Below, one piece after another: positions 12,374 through 24,400 of a DNA stretch of 64,000 nt. The position numbers were made by a program, and so were the translations under genes. Each line of letters opens with the position of its first letter. The first letter of the stretch is position 1. Location of the stretch: positions 15,069,845 to 15,133,844 of the forward strand of contig OZ020524.1 in the NCBI GenBank assembly GCA_963971425.1. The letters are read 5' to 3'. The notes under the pieces were generated by a model. That model was not told where the DNA came from. It was given only the letters and a program-made list of their open reading frames with translations, and did no database searches. Source of the stretch: Bryoerythrophyllum caledonicum (taxonomy: Eukaryota > Streptophyta > Bryopsida > Pottiales > Pottiaceae).

Positions 12374-13672
12374 ATGTCTACGAGCATCAGTCCTCGACCT
12401 GCATTTGCGATGGAGAATCCTGATATGAATGGCAGCTTGTGGAGTCGATTACCCGAGGAACTTATAGAGAGAGTCCTTGCCCGGTTGCCTGCTGCAAGGC
12501 TGCAGCTGCGGCTTCGGACGGTGTGCACGACATGGAGCGAATTGGTGTCAAACAAGTGCTTTTTGGAGGCCTGCTCTGAGGTGATCACTTCTGTCACATT
12601 CGCATTGGAAGCTTTTCACAAACCCTCATTGACCTTAAATTGATGCGGAAGGATGTAAATTTGCGCCAGGTGGCGTCTTACGAGGCCTACTTTGTGAAAA
12701 CCTCCGTCTCCGAGCACAGCCGGTCGCTTGTGAGCTTCGACCCATCCACACACAGATGGGGCAATGTGCCGTATCTGAGTCATCTGCCATCCAAGGTGGG
12801 CTTCCCGGTGTCGTCCTCTGGCGGCCTCATGTGCTTCACCAACAATCTGCAAGCGTCCTTGAGGGACGGATCAGTGTTGTTCGTGAGCAACCCCATGACC
12901 AAGACGTGGAAGGAGCTCCCGCGGCTTCACTGCGAGCGATGGCCCATGCTGGTCAGTATCATCATGTGGAAGCGGCCTCACCATTACAAGGTGATCGTGG
13001 CGGGAGGAGGAAGTACCGAAATCTTCGACTCCATCGAGGGTGAATGGCGCAACAGCGGGTGCCTGCCCCGCGGCGAAGAAACTGTGGGACTGAGGAATGT
13101 CGCGGCCTATTGCAATGGAAGTTTGTACTGCCTCACAACGTCAAACCGTGATCTCTTAGCGTTTAGCATCCAAGAGAAGGTGCAGTTCATGCCCTCTCAA
13201 CATTTGCACAAGTCTGGATGCATTAGAGCTTGTAGCCAAGTTCTTACACAAAGTATTATATACAGTAATTCATTGATGGATTCTTGTGCAGACGTGGAGC
13301 AAGGTGAAGACGGACTCGCTGCCTGGGCACTGCCAGTTCCGCAACCTGGTCACGTGCAAGGGCCACATCGTGATCGTGGGCAAGTGCGTGCGGAAGCAGG
13401 TGCAGTGGGTGTGCGTGTGGCTGCTCGAGTGGACGACCATGAAGTGGCGGGAGGCGGGGCGCATGCCGCAGGCGTTCTACTCGGATGACTTCCCGGGGCA
13501 CCCCTCGGCGTTCCATTGCTGCAGCCAAGGTGACCTGATCTTCCTCACAAGTGGCAAGTGCCGCATGGGTCGCTTGTACAACATGGCCCAAGACAGGTGG
13601 TGCTCGGTCGAAGCCTGGCCCAACCTCGTAAGCGGCTTATCTTTCGAACCGCGCTTGGACTCTCAGGTGTAG
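12374..13672 (+). CDS. F-box protein with kelch/beta-propeller-like C-terminal half
   Basis: Three exons: 12374-12580, 12670-13179 and 13292-13672. Introns are GT..AG and all junctions are phase 0, giving 365 aa. Residues about 21-65 form an F-box (LWSRLPEELIERVLARLP, then LRLRTVCTTWSELV), the Skp1-binding part of SCF ubiquitin ligases. The rest has the pattern of plant F-box/kelch-associated domains, with short hydrophobic strands and Trp-containing turns (STHRWGNVPYL, MTKTWKELPRL, GEWRNSGCLP, TTMKWREAGRMP, AQDRWCSVEAWP). It probably selects substrates for ubiquitination, but the target cannot be read from sequence. The start at 12374 is chosen just ahead of the F-box. A second in-frame ATG at 12410 is also possible, and the same frame is open further upstream without support. 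Confidence 0.8.
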
Positions 13673-14042
13673 CATCGACGTAGCAGGGTCGGTCTGTTAC
13701 GTTTCTGATCAGTGCGCATGTACTCGCCTCACTTGCACATTCTAGGCCCAATACTGAGTCCTATTGTACTGCATTTGACAAAGGAATGAAACAATATTTG
13801 AAACAAGACTTCTGTCCATATGTATGTGTAAGCACTTAGAGATCTTGTTTACATAATCTTCAGTTTCACGTGCGCGTTTGAATATGCGGGAATGATGATC
13901 GTGCTATTTTCATATGTAGACTGAGATGAATCTGATCTGGTCTGAAGTCTCTCACGTCGAACTTGCTACCTGGTGCGATTTTCTGTGCATGTATTTGTCC
14001 AAGTTTCTTCTTATGTAACTTGTTGGGTCATGTTCTACATGG
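13673..14042. other. 3' flank of the F-box gene
   Basis: T-rich sequence with no open frame of note. It probably holds the 3' UTR of the F-box gene; a polyadenylation-like AATGAAAC lies near 13785. Confidence 0.35.
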
Positions 14043-14309
14043 TTGTCGTCACCGCAAAACGAGAGGTTGTTAGCTGAGATTAAGGACTTGTATGCTAGTT
14101 ACGGCATGGGGATATTGCCGCCCGGCAATGAGGCCGATTTGAAGCCCGGGGATGAGGTTGAGCAGACCATCGCATTCAAAAACCTGGGTCTGGATGACCC
14201 TTATGCTGCTTCCATACACATCGAGGTAGGATTATTCACTGCCATTTCGGTGTTTACCGAGTCATCCTCAATTTATTAGGTTGAGTTTTCCATTCCGGAC
14301 CCTGGCTAA
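14043..14309 (+). CDS. Unrecognised short gene or gene fragment, 5' end not found
   Basis: An open stretch encodes ERLLAEIKDLYASYGMGILP, then a segment with DEVEQTIAFKNLGLDDPYAA, and ends HIE at 14225 before a GT. An AG at 14278-14279 allows in-frame continuation (VEFSIPDPG, stop 14307-14309). The implied intron is only 54 bases, which is short. No ATG lies in this frame before an upstream stop, so the beginning is missing or in an unseen exon. It is not recognised. Base composition and sense of the protein suggest real coding origin, possibly a fragment. Confidence 0.3.
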
Positions 14310-15633
14310 TCATCTTACCAATCATTCCCTGGAAAGAAGTATAGTATATATGATACACTTGACATCTGCGAAGGAGATCTTCCAACCAGCGTCTTCAGGT
14401 TGGGCTACATCTGATACATGATACAGCTTTTACATGTAACATTCAGCTTGTTTGGGATTTTCTTTCTCCCTTTTTAGTGCACCTTAGGTTTAACAGTTTT
14501 TCCCTGGTACTGCAGCTCGGCAGACGCTTGTTCAGGCAGCGAGTGGAAACTGGAGACCGTGAAGGTGCCGTTGAGGAGCGCAGGGTGCGCACTTGAAACC
14601 CTGTGCAGGACGCTCTTTTGTTCAAATGGGTAACTTCTCATCAAACATATCTTCACGTTTTGTTACGATAAGCGGAGACATTAGTGAGTTGATTGGTTCA
14701 ATCTGATTGTGATGCGAAGTTTTCACATCTGTTGGTTAATCGTCAGCTGTATCAAGTATAATGCTACATCAGTTAGCCATTATCAAGCCTAGATTCTGTA
14801 AATTCAGTGAAATGAGAGTGTCAACGTCTACAGCTCCATGAGTTGAGAGAAGCTGTCACTTTTTCTGCGCTTGAATTTACACTGAGATTTTCTGTAAGGA
14901 GTACTTGCAGACATTCCAGAAATCGGTGTACGTATCGATCGACTTTGGTATTCAAGTGAGGCTTCCAAGTTGTTGCTTCTGTGAAAGCGGATTTTGAAAG
15001 TCACAGAAGCTCAGGTTGAAGTTGCTGTTCGGGATAACTTCAACTCGTGAGATCAGAAAACTTCAATCTTATCAACACAAATCCTACATCTTCTTTAGTA
15101 CTAGAAATCTTACTCTAGTTATCATCTGAGTTGCATACAATTGCTAAGTGGAAGCTCCAAATTTGCTACTTTAAAAAACGACTACTTTAATGCTTTGATA
15201 ATGGCTTATGACAAATGACTTATGACCGACCAAAAAGAACAATCATCCGAAACCATTTAATAAGCATAGAAAGATGTTAGTCTGGAGACTCTTGAATTTC
15301 TCAGAACTTACACAGCTTTCCAAGTGAAGCTATAACAAATACTAATGACACCAATGCTTCAGTATCTGAAAAGAACGAAGAACTCCGATCTCCAAAAGAG
15401 ATTGACTCATTCATTCTTCGTTAAATTACACGCTGTACATTCAGGTGCCTCAACCGTCCAAATCCAAATTCTGTAAACACAGCAACCTACTTCGTACTCT
15501 AATTACAACACCATGTTAGGGTACTCCCAATTTCTATACAATAAGGAGAAGATTCTCTACCTTGTTCCTAACACAATTTTCAACCAAGGAAACAGAGCAG
15601 AATCTCTAATGATGCGCAAACCATGGTTATCAC
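14310..15633. other. Intergenic
   Basis: No gene that I can support. A short GC-richer patch at 14515-14602 could be read as coding on +, but it lacks a start and convincing splice context. The 3' UTR of VPS24 (minus strand) should lie just below 15634. Confidence 0.35.
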
Positions 15634-17716
15634 TCAAGACCTCACATTGTCCAACCGAGCTCTTAAAGCGTCCAACTCTGAATCATCATCATCTCCTCCT
15701 TCCACAACTGGTGCTTGTTGCTGTATCCACAACACAGTCGTTTTGTTACAACACATTAGGATAAGATTATAGAGTTGTTCGTTCTTTTATTGATCACCAA
15801 GCTCTTTTATTGATCTACTATTATTTACAGTGAAGAAAGAGTAGTCAAAAGAGGGAGTGTCTTATTGAAACTTTGGGTTGAGCTTCGATATCGACCTTAG
15901 TTCCGCAAAATGCCTGAGGTTAAGGGAAAAAAAAGAGAAGGAGAAAGTGCAATGAATGTACCTGTTTTGCAGGCTCTGCAGGTTGTGGTTTTACACGCAC
16001 TCTGGGTGCTGCACTGGCTGGCAACTGTGTTGTGGTCTCCACAGCGAGCTCCTCCAGAACCTTGTCAACCTCTTCCTCTACCTCCTCCTCCACGTCCTCG
16101 TTGTCCAGAGCGGAGTCCAATCCATCGTTCACCATTTCCTCCATCACACCAGCCTGTTGCGAACATCCACAACAAGCTCAGCGACTCATCCAACAGCAAT
16201 TCTTCTCTCTAAACAGAAGAGCTGGCTGAAAAGTCACCTGAAGTTTGACTAGCCCTCTTTTGTCATTTGGAAAACGTAACATCAGCTGTAAATGGTTCTC
16301 AAATAATCTAAAGGAGAGAAAGGCGGCTACTATTTATCAGAGTATCTCATGCAAACTCTTCGTTTTCTCTCAAACACAGCTGAACCTACTTTGTCTTGGG
16401 TTTAGAGACCACCGAGCTTTTCCATAATGTAAGGGTGAGACCTCCAAGCTCTTCCATTGATCCAACAACTACTTAGTTTATTATACTACTCTTTCCTCAC
16501 TCTAAGAGGAGGGTATCGTATTGACTTTACAAAGAACTCTGTACAACCTACGACAACAAGAAGAACTTGAAGAACGAAGAAATACCTTCATCATCTCTTT
16601 CGTCAATTCTTGCATGGTGGCTGCCATTTCAGGGGCCTTCATGAGGTTGTTGACAAGCTTCATGACCTCAGTACTTTTCTGAAGATGTCCTACCGCCCTG
16701 GCCGTCGCTGCAAGGCGGAAAACACATTCTTAGAGATTAGCAAATCTGTGACCCCCTGCAGAACCTGGAATCGAGCTCTTTCATACGATTGGCAACTCAG
16801 TAATGGACAGTACCAACGCTCTCTCCCAAGTGCATAGAGATGGAGTTGAGTTGCGCTCGGTTTTCATAGAGCCGCCCCACTGCCTTGCGAGAATTGACAA
16901 GCTCCCTGGCTAGCGACTGAAAATGCATCCAACACTTGTCAACATCGTCATCAGTACTCTTAAAATGACCAAACTGGCAGCCTTCTCTCCCATAACCTTC
17001 ACAACCCTATCAACAGAGATATCATTGAAGGTTATTGCACAACAAAACTCCCTACGAAACTTACCTCAAGTTTCCATAAATTAAGACTGACTTCAGAGTG
17101 CTGGTGGCAATGAACTTAACCCGCTAGAATGAACAAGAATTTGACTGGTTCAATGAGTTTGAGTGTAAGGAAAAGAAACCTTTGCAGACTTCATATCATT
17201 CCGCTTGGCAGCCTCCTTGATAGCCTTCTGCACACTCTTCTCTTCACGCTGAATCTCTGCACCATGAAATCGCCATCACAAGTCTATCGTCAATAGAGAA
17301 ATCCTTCAAACTTCAAAATCCCCAACCAACAAAACACAGAAAGATCGCAATATCAACAACTCAGACACCCACAACCATAAAGTAGGACTCTTGAAACACG
17401 AAACCCTTAGAAAAAACAGAAAGAAAAAGTTAAGGACATCAAATTTCCAGTAAAGAGCCACCAAAACTGTGTTTATGAGATACACCTCGAAAACATGAAG
17501 CCCCCAAAAAGAGAGTCATCAGCTCACGATTCCAGCTCCCAATAGCAAAAGAGAGAGAGAGAGAGAGAGAGATGGATGCTACGACGAGAGAGAGACTCAC
17601 TCACCACGAACCTGGCGATCGACGTCGCGAGACTGCTGGCGGAGCTTGCGTTGCCAGTCTCGCAGCTGCTCCTGCGGCGACGCCTTTGGCTTGAACACTC
17701 CCAACACCTTCTCCAT
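15634..17716 (-). CDS. VPS24: VPS24/CHMP3, ESCRT-III subunit
   Basis: Six exons on the minus strand: 17605-17716, 17180-17256, 16814-16916, 16586-16707, 15962-16153 and 15634-15720. They total 230 aa with consistent phases. The product is a Snf7-fold ESCRT-III protein that co-polymerises on endosomal membranes during multivesicular-body formation and is disassembled by VPS4. The basic N-terminal helix begins MEKVLGVFKPKASPQEQLRD and continues WQRKLRQQSRDVDRQVR, as in plant VPS24. The core helices keep LYENRAQLNSISMHLGE and EVMKLVNNLMKAPEMAATMQ. An acidic stretch (NEDVEEEVEEEVDKVLEEL) precedes the C terminus. The last residues (SELDALRARLDNVRS) form a MIM1 motif for VPS4 MIT-domain binding. 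Length and architecture match the family, and I see no defect. The 5' side carries telo-boxes, and intron 1 has a GA microsatellite. Confidence 0.93.
17552..17572. repeat. GA dinucleotide microsatellite in VPS24 intron 1
   Basis: An uninterrupted GA run of about 20 bases (CT on the VPS24 sense strand) lies close to the splice donor of the first intron. Confidence 0.85.
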
Positions 17717-17841
17717 CCTAAACCCAAAACAGACAAAACCCCAACTGACGACGTTGCGAGAATCTCCTAGTTCATGAGCGTCTCCTCAGACCCAGTTGGA
17801 GAAGTTTATGATTCAATCAACTCCCACCCTCCATCCCCTCC

Positions 17842-17870
17842 AAACCCTAACCCTGCCAAACCCTAACCCT
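17842..17870. promoter_or_regulatory. Two telo-boxes upstream of VPS24
   Basis: AAACCCTAACCCT occurs twice, separated by three bases, 125-155 bases before the VPS24 start codon. These match the plant telo-box found near transcription starts of growth-related genes. A diverged direct repeat of about 40 bases (17785-17825 and 17915-17955) frames them. Confidence 0.45.
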
Positions 17871-17955
17871 CCAAACAGATTCCAACCACAACCCAACTGA
17901 GAATGGTGTAAGAATTTCAGACCCAGTTGCTGAGATTTGTGATACAATCAATGAG

Positions 17956-20247
17956 TCTGATGGGATGTGCGCTTCGTTGGAAATTTTATTGATGGAACTG
18001 GGTTTGACTGAATGTTTGGGAGGTTGACCTAAACCCGTTTCAGTGACATGGGAAATGGGATGTTTTTTCTCTCCTTTTGGTGGATTTGGGTTCAAGGGTC
18101 TATGCACTCAGGCCGGGCGAGCCCTGCTACGGGGACATCTTTAAATGATACTCATCGGGAGCGAAAAAAAATGCAAAAATATTATTTATAAAAGTTTTTG
18201 AAAAAACTTACAACAATTAGAGAATATAACATTTATAAAAATTCAAAAAACGAATCATTACACTTCTCGAGTAAAACATTTATAAAAAAAATTTAAAATC
18301 AACTATAACGCTTATTAAAAATAACAATCATAAGCTTGAAAAATAATATTGTAACATTTTTAAGAACCATTTATGACACATCCAAAAATAAATCTATGAC
18401 ACATATTGAAGGTCACAATTGGAAGACTTCAAACAAAACTTTATGGAAATCAGGGATGAAAGTATAAATAAACTAAAAATGATATATCAATGAAGTCGAC
18501 TCAAAAAAAGAATCTATCTTGGTCTAGCGAGATTCTTTCACGTGCCACATAGAAACTTTCATGTGAAGCGAGCGAATGTTTGTCACATCTAACAAAACAT
18601 TTTCCCGTCGTTGCTCCAAAAATGTCTGCAAGGCCTCAAGAGCACGATTGCAACATCTAGTCCAATCTGTTGTACTACATTTTCACTATTCACCATATTC
18701 TCATCTAAATCACATTGTTGATAATCAGAGGGTAGTGAATCTATAATATCCTCATTAGTAGGTTCATAAGGATTGTTCAAATCAAATTCAAACTCAATAT
18801 TGATGAACTCCTGAGCATCCATGACTTCATCCTCTATAGTCTCATATGACAACAATGTCAATTGTTCCAACAAAGCTGCAACTTCACTCGAATTTCATTC
18901 TTTGCAACTTCATATGATTTTTAAAAATTACAGGATTTGCTAACACTTGATCTCAGTTGAAATATCAAGTAATATGCATGTTGATAAATACTCAAATTTT
19001 CCATCTAAAATTCATTCATAAATTTCTTCATTATTTAATATAATAAATATTCAAAAACATTCATGTAATCTATAGAATCAACATTACAACAATATCCAAC
19101 CAACCTCTTCTAAATATAACAAAACTCTATAATTTTTATAATCAAAGGTACCCAATCCATAATTACTTAACCTTCTTATCTTGATTAACCAGAGTTACAA
19201 AAACCCTCATATGAATGAACCAACTAACAAACTATACCTAACTAACCAAAATCTAATAACAACGAATCAAAATCTCAATTTCCATCTAAACCAGGCCTTA
19301 TTTTTTTGTCGACCCGGAGCAAGATTGCAATTTTTTTCCCCCAAAAAAGAATACTCCCCAAAAAGTGGGAAATATATGATTTCTTGTTGCCAAAACTTCA
19401 TTGATGGCCGTTGCTATATCGTCATATTGCCACTAATGAACAAACGAGGCTCCATCCTATTGCCAAAAAGGATGTACAATTCTATGTTTACGGAGATGAG
19501 TTCTCCAAAATGGATATTTATGGAGAACATTTGGTTTTGTATGGTTTCAGGAGAAAGCCAAAAGTGCTATAGCTCCCTGGCCTCTGTAGCCAATATGGCT
19601 ATCCAACTAAAACGAAGAAAAAAAAAAGGCTGATCTAAACCAAATGATATACTTGTGATCATAATAAAAATCTCAATTTCCATCTAAACCCAATTATACA
19701 CTTGTGATCATAATTGATCAACCTCAACTTTAATTTGATAAAATCCTCATCTTAATAAGCCAAAGCCATGATTTAAATCAATCAAGATTTGAATCATATT
19801 TGAATGAACTTTCAATCCCAATCATTCAAAATATAATTTTTTAATCATATGATCCTTTAATCGAAGAATAATAAAAATGAGCCCTAGTCTTCTTTTAATC
19901 AAGCAAGATCCTATCCACATTTTATTGAAGCCGGAGTTCTTACTACTACTAGAGAAATGCTGCAAAATAGAGGTATTTATACTTCCACCTAGAATTACTT
20001 TCTGGCTATCATAACGAAGGAGTTGAAAATTAACCTTGAAGAATAATGAATATTGCATGTACGTTTTGCATTACTTTCCATTTTCAATTATTTCAATTTT
20101 TGCAAACTTTTTTAATTCTTAAATCATCATACATTGATGAGTTGGGAATCCTTGGCTTCTAGTGGTGAAAGGCTAAGCCAGGCTCAAATCCTCCTAACTT
20201 GCTAAGGATGTGTTTTACATCCCCTGGATAATTTAAGTTTAGGCAAC
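17956..20247. other. AT-rich intergenic DNA
   Basis: Strongly AT-rich with poly-A/poly-T runs and no supported gene. An acidic 94-codon open frame on the minus strand (18589-18873, e.g. DAQEFINIEFEFDLNNPYE) is unrecognised and may be a transposase remnant. Other open frames here are low-complexity Asn-rich translations. Confidence 0.4.
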
Positions 20248-20250
20248 TTA

Positions 20251-20847
20251 GGGGCAGTTTACACTACGGACCAAGAACTCGTCCCATGACCCTCTTAAAT
20301 CTGTGATTGGCTCCATCAACTCGTCCCGGGATGACTTGGATTTACACTAGGAGGAAAAAAGAAAAGTGACCAAAGGAGTTGAGGTCCTCAAAAGGCCTAG
20401 AAATAGGCCTAATGGATAATGTTGGAGGGTCCCCGGATTTTGCGGCGAGAGAGGCTAAATGGGTTCTCTCGTTGCTGAAACGAGGGGACCATGGGCCTGA
20501 AATGTAGTTTTATTATTTTTTTGATCGTTTTTTTTTTTTTTTTTGTTGGGAAGGGGGCCTAACGTTGTTGTAGATACAATGGCGGCCACCCTTTTTGTCT
20601 TTTTGGCTTGTTTTATTTTCTTTGTTATTTTAGGAAATACTGCCCTGTTTAGGCATTCGTTAAAAAAATCAGCATGCCCACTTTTTAGTACATGGTCATT
20701 CCTCCCGGTCCAAGTTCGGTTTACACTTAGTGAGAGGCCCAAGGGCTTTAAAAATGACATTTTTATGAAGTGTGACTATGAAGTGTGACCATGGAATTAA
20801 TCCATTTTCCTTGGTCACGGCTCTTGGTCTATAGTGTAAACCGCCCC
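20251..20847. mobile_element. Tourist-like (PIF/Harbinger-type) MITE, 597 bp
   Basis: Inverted ends: left GGGGCAGTTTACACTA, right reverse complement GGGGCGGTTTACACTA, with similarity extending a further 25 bases (GACCAAGA). Both sides carry TTA (20248-20250 and 20848-20850), the 3-bp target duplication typical of PIF/Harbinger elements. A T-run near 20529 and two unrelated open frames are inside, and no transposase is present. Confidence 0.75.
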
Positions 20848-20976
20848 TTAAACCATACATGATAGAGTTTTCCTGAAAGTACTCAGAGTTAAACCCTGAC
20901 TGTCACCCCAAAACGCTGATAGGGGTTGTACACCTGAAAGTCCACTTGTTTTTGAGAAACATGGTGGTTTGGTTAT

Positions 20977-21922
20977 TCCCTAAGGTACCAAGGCAGTTTT
21001 ACACCAAAAACACTTCAAAATTAATGGATTCTAGTGCAATGAATAAAGAAGGTAACAAAAACTTTAATTTTTAGTTCTGACCGTAGGATCTCAATAAAGG
21101 CTTATTAAGTAATACATGTACAAAATTTCATAAACTTTGACCGCACGGATTGAAAGATTATAGTGTTTGAAGTCAAGCAAATGGTTCATTTTCTTCCCTG
21201 CGTTTTGTGGATCAGCAGACTTTGACTTCAGTTGGTGTCAAAAAATTTCACTATACAAGGTATAAATCTATTACCATCTTGTTAAGCATGATGTTAGCTC
21301 CTTACACACCAATTTTTAGAGGTAGAGACAGGGTGTAGCATATTCAAAACAAGTGTGCAAGGAGTGGAGGCTCAAAATTTGTTAATTCACACTTTAATTT
21401 TTTTTGAACTTAATATGTTTTTGATTGATAATCCGAATGGTTGATAAGAAGTTTTACATTACATATTGTTGTGGAAAAAATAAAAAGTGAAAAATATGAA
21501 GATCTCTAGGTTTTATGTGGAAAAGAAGAAGTTTTTTTGGTACCTTGCCCGACAATGAGTGACAATGTGTGAAAATGTTTGACTTGGGTTGGTATGCTAA
21601 TTTTTCACTAAAGACAAGAACTTTTTTTTGACAACATGAAGGGAAATAATATTACTTGCGAGTACTGAAAATCTCACTTTCAATAGAGTGTTCTATCAAA
21701 AGTTTTTGGAGGTGCCCGAGGTGCCCGCCCACCCCATTTGAAATTAAAAACCCTATAACTTTTTCATCAAATGTCCAATTTAGGAAAAAATTGTTTTCCC
21801 ACTAAGGTCTTGGTAATACCCTTCTATGGTAAGAATTTCAAAGATGAATGTTTGAAATTGACAGCATAGGAACCTGACCGAATTTTCAAAAAGCCCGTTT
21901 TGGACACTTGGTCCTTTAGGGG
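20977..21922. mobile_element. piggyBac-like MITE, left target site decayed
   Basis: The left end CCCTAAGGTACCAAGGC pairs imperfectly with the reverse complement of the right end, CCCCTAAAGGACCAAGTG. TTAA follows the right end (21923-21926); the left flank reads TTAT. The first 100 bases are collinear with the start of the element at 49265. The right 200 bases match 47611-47790 in inverse orientation. Noncoding. Confidence 0.6.
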
Positions 21923-22253
21923 TTAACTTTGGGGTTTATTCTATAAATCATGGTCCTTTGTCAACCAACCAACATGCTACAGGGTTAATCATCTAGGCAC
22001 AGTTACCGTCCAAACATAAATGCAAGGTGGCATTGGTGACTCCAAATTACTAAGGGCCAAACCACACGAGAGGAAAGGCAGTGAGTTGGATGACTCACAT
22101 TGGTTCAAATTAGCAAGTGGTTGCCACATGAGAGGAAGTAGGGGGAATGGCAAGAATGACATGGAGCAACTTTGTAGCTTTGGAATTTGCATTGGATGTT
22201 GCTTTGGAATCTACATGGCAATGACTTGGCACAATAATTGCCATTGAAAACTA

Positions 22254-22271
22254 CCAGGCACTAGTGCCTGG
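22254..22271. repeat. Perfect 18-bp palindrome
   Basis: CCAGGCACTAGTGCCTGG reads the same on both strands. A related GTGCCACTAGTGCC lies 40 bases further on (near 22309). No function is inferred. Confidence 0.8.
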
Positions 22272-22734
22272 AAGTCCACAATGTAAGGAGGAAAAGAATA
22301 TTTTTTGTGCCACTAGTGCCATGTTGGAGGAAGTTGTGAAACTTCCTCCCCCTCCTGTGTGGTAAGGCCCTAATTTGGTTACATTAGCTTGTTCCATGCA
22401 CATGGCCCATAAAATATGGAGGGTCAAAACTTTCACCCTGCAAATATTGCCGTATTCAAATCTCACCCTGCTTTGGTGAATAGAGAAAGACACAAGGTCC
22501 TTAAAGGATGCTGCACCGGGTCTTTTTGTCTGACACAAGGTAGCCACCCTCTAAAACTCAGACTTTCAGGAAAACTCTGATAACGACAAAATTCGGGAAA
22601 AGTCAAGAATGCGATTGCCCATCCATAATTTCACAGACAGGGGATTAGAGAGGCCATACAAGTACAAGCAGCACTAATAGGGTGCCGCAGCAACATGCTG
22701 TTTTATCTAAGTTTCTACTCTAGAAACGCAACTG

Positions 22735-24400
22735 TCACCTCCCTTTATTCGGAGCAGTAGGTTGCATGATATCTTTGCAAATACGTTCTAACACGCCTAA
22801 GAATTCTCGCACAACAAAAAATACCTTAAGGGGTTGTGAATCATCTTTCGCCGCAGCCGCGCCATAGAAGTAGATACTGACTTTCTTCACAGCATCAAAC
22901 ACTGCTGCGAAATCCTTATCTGCAGCAGCAACGCTCGCATCCGCTTTGGCCACAAAGCTCTCCATCGTCGCCTGGAAAGAATCATCGGTGAGATCTATGG
23001 TACTATCCTTGACTTTACACTCCACCCCCTGCGTGGCGGTGAAACGCCCTTCCGTCACCTGCGCCTTGATCCCCTGCAATCCATTGACAAGCTTCTGGAT
23101 GGCCGCCTTCAGAGAAGGCGCATCCAATCCACCTGCTTTCCTCACATTCGACATCTCTGCTGGTAACCTCAGAATCACTTCCATTCCCATATTCTTGGAT
23201 TCGTCCCCGTTCGTCTTCTCTAAGTGATTGCTGGCAACAGCAGCCTCAAAAGGAGACGCATTCGGGGATTGTGGAGTTGAGGGCGTCGAAGGTATACTCG
23301 CAGCACTGCTGATCTGCTTGATCACGAAGTGCAGCAGGGTCGTCTTTCCGTCGGCTCCTTTCACATCATCGAGCTTCAAGAGATTGTCAAGTTTGAACGC
23401 TTCGGCGTTTCCTCGGAAAGTGCCCTTGTTCAGCTTGTTACCCGCGCTCAGCACCGCTCCTAGAAGCTTCGCAAATGTCTTGCTCCCTTTCAGCTCCGTG
23501 CATGCCAACTGCATCAACAAAATGGAAATGACACGTTTCTTAAGCAATCTGGACTTCTGATATCCAGAGTATATCAAAGTAAAATGAACAACAGAGACGG
23601 TCATGTGGTGTGAGCAATTGATACGGCACGTGTACTTACCTCTAACACTTTGATTGCGTCTCGTACGTGTTTCATCTCCTCCTCGTACTGAGCTCGATAC
23701 AACATTGCGCTAAGACGAGCGAAAGCATTTGGAACATGCAATATGGCATGGAAGAATCGGTCAGGAGGGCCAAGGCTTAAAAGACTGCCATCAAACTGCA
23801 TAAACTTCTTCTTCTCATCAGCCGTAGGCGCCACCTTCACCAGTGTCTCTAGCACCTCCATGGTCAAGCCCTCACCTTCGGAGCCAAACAACATGAAAGA
23901 ACTCAGCACAACTAGCAATAGGCTCAATAACAGAGAGCATGATAATCTTACACATTACATTTATATATCAAACATGCAAAAAGGTGTGTACTAACAAAGA
24001 GGGAAAAAGGAAATGAACCTTCCAGCATAGCCCCAATGACTTCGTGTTTCGTAAGTCCAAGGGCGCGTAGCTGAATAGAGAAGTTGTGAGCCTTCCTTGA
24101 TTCCAAGATAGCGATATGTGGTGTGGCAGAAGACGCTGACTTTTTGACATCGTTTTTTTTGGGTGCCGGGGCCGCTAGACCAAAGAGTGCTTCAAGCATT
24201 TCAGTATCAAGCCTGCAAGATCACCAAGAGCCTGAACTCCCGACTGCAAATGACGTGAAAATATACGTCGAGCATTTTACCCGTATTGAAAGCAGACGAG
24301 GAATTTAACCGAATTACAGTGGGAGAGGCAGAAACTTACTCCATGGATTTGTCCAGGTTATCCCACACCATAGACGTGTCTGGCGCAGCTTTAACTTTAT
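22735..24400 (-). other. FH2 actin-nucleating domain of the fusion
   Basis: Spread over the end of exon 25 and exons 26-28. The lasso/linker start KQLHWDKVKAAPDTSMVWDN is followed by EMLEALFGL, LESRKAHNFSIQLRALGLT and TADEKKKFMQFDG. The signature helix region is AVLSAGNKLNKGTFRGNAEA, then FKLDNLLKLDDVKGADGKTT and LLHFVIKQI. The C-terminal coiled part ends EFLGVLERICKDI. The pattern is that of plant class I formins and looks complete. Confidence 0.93.
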
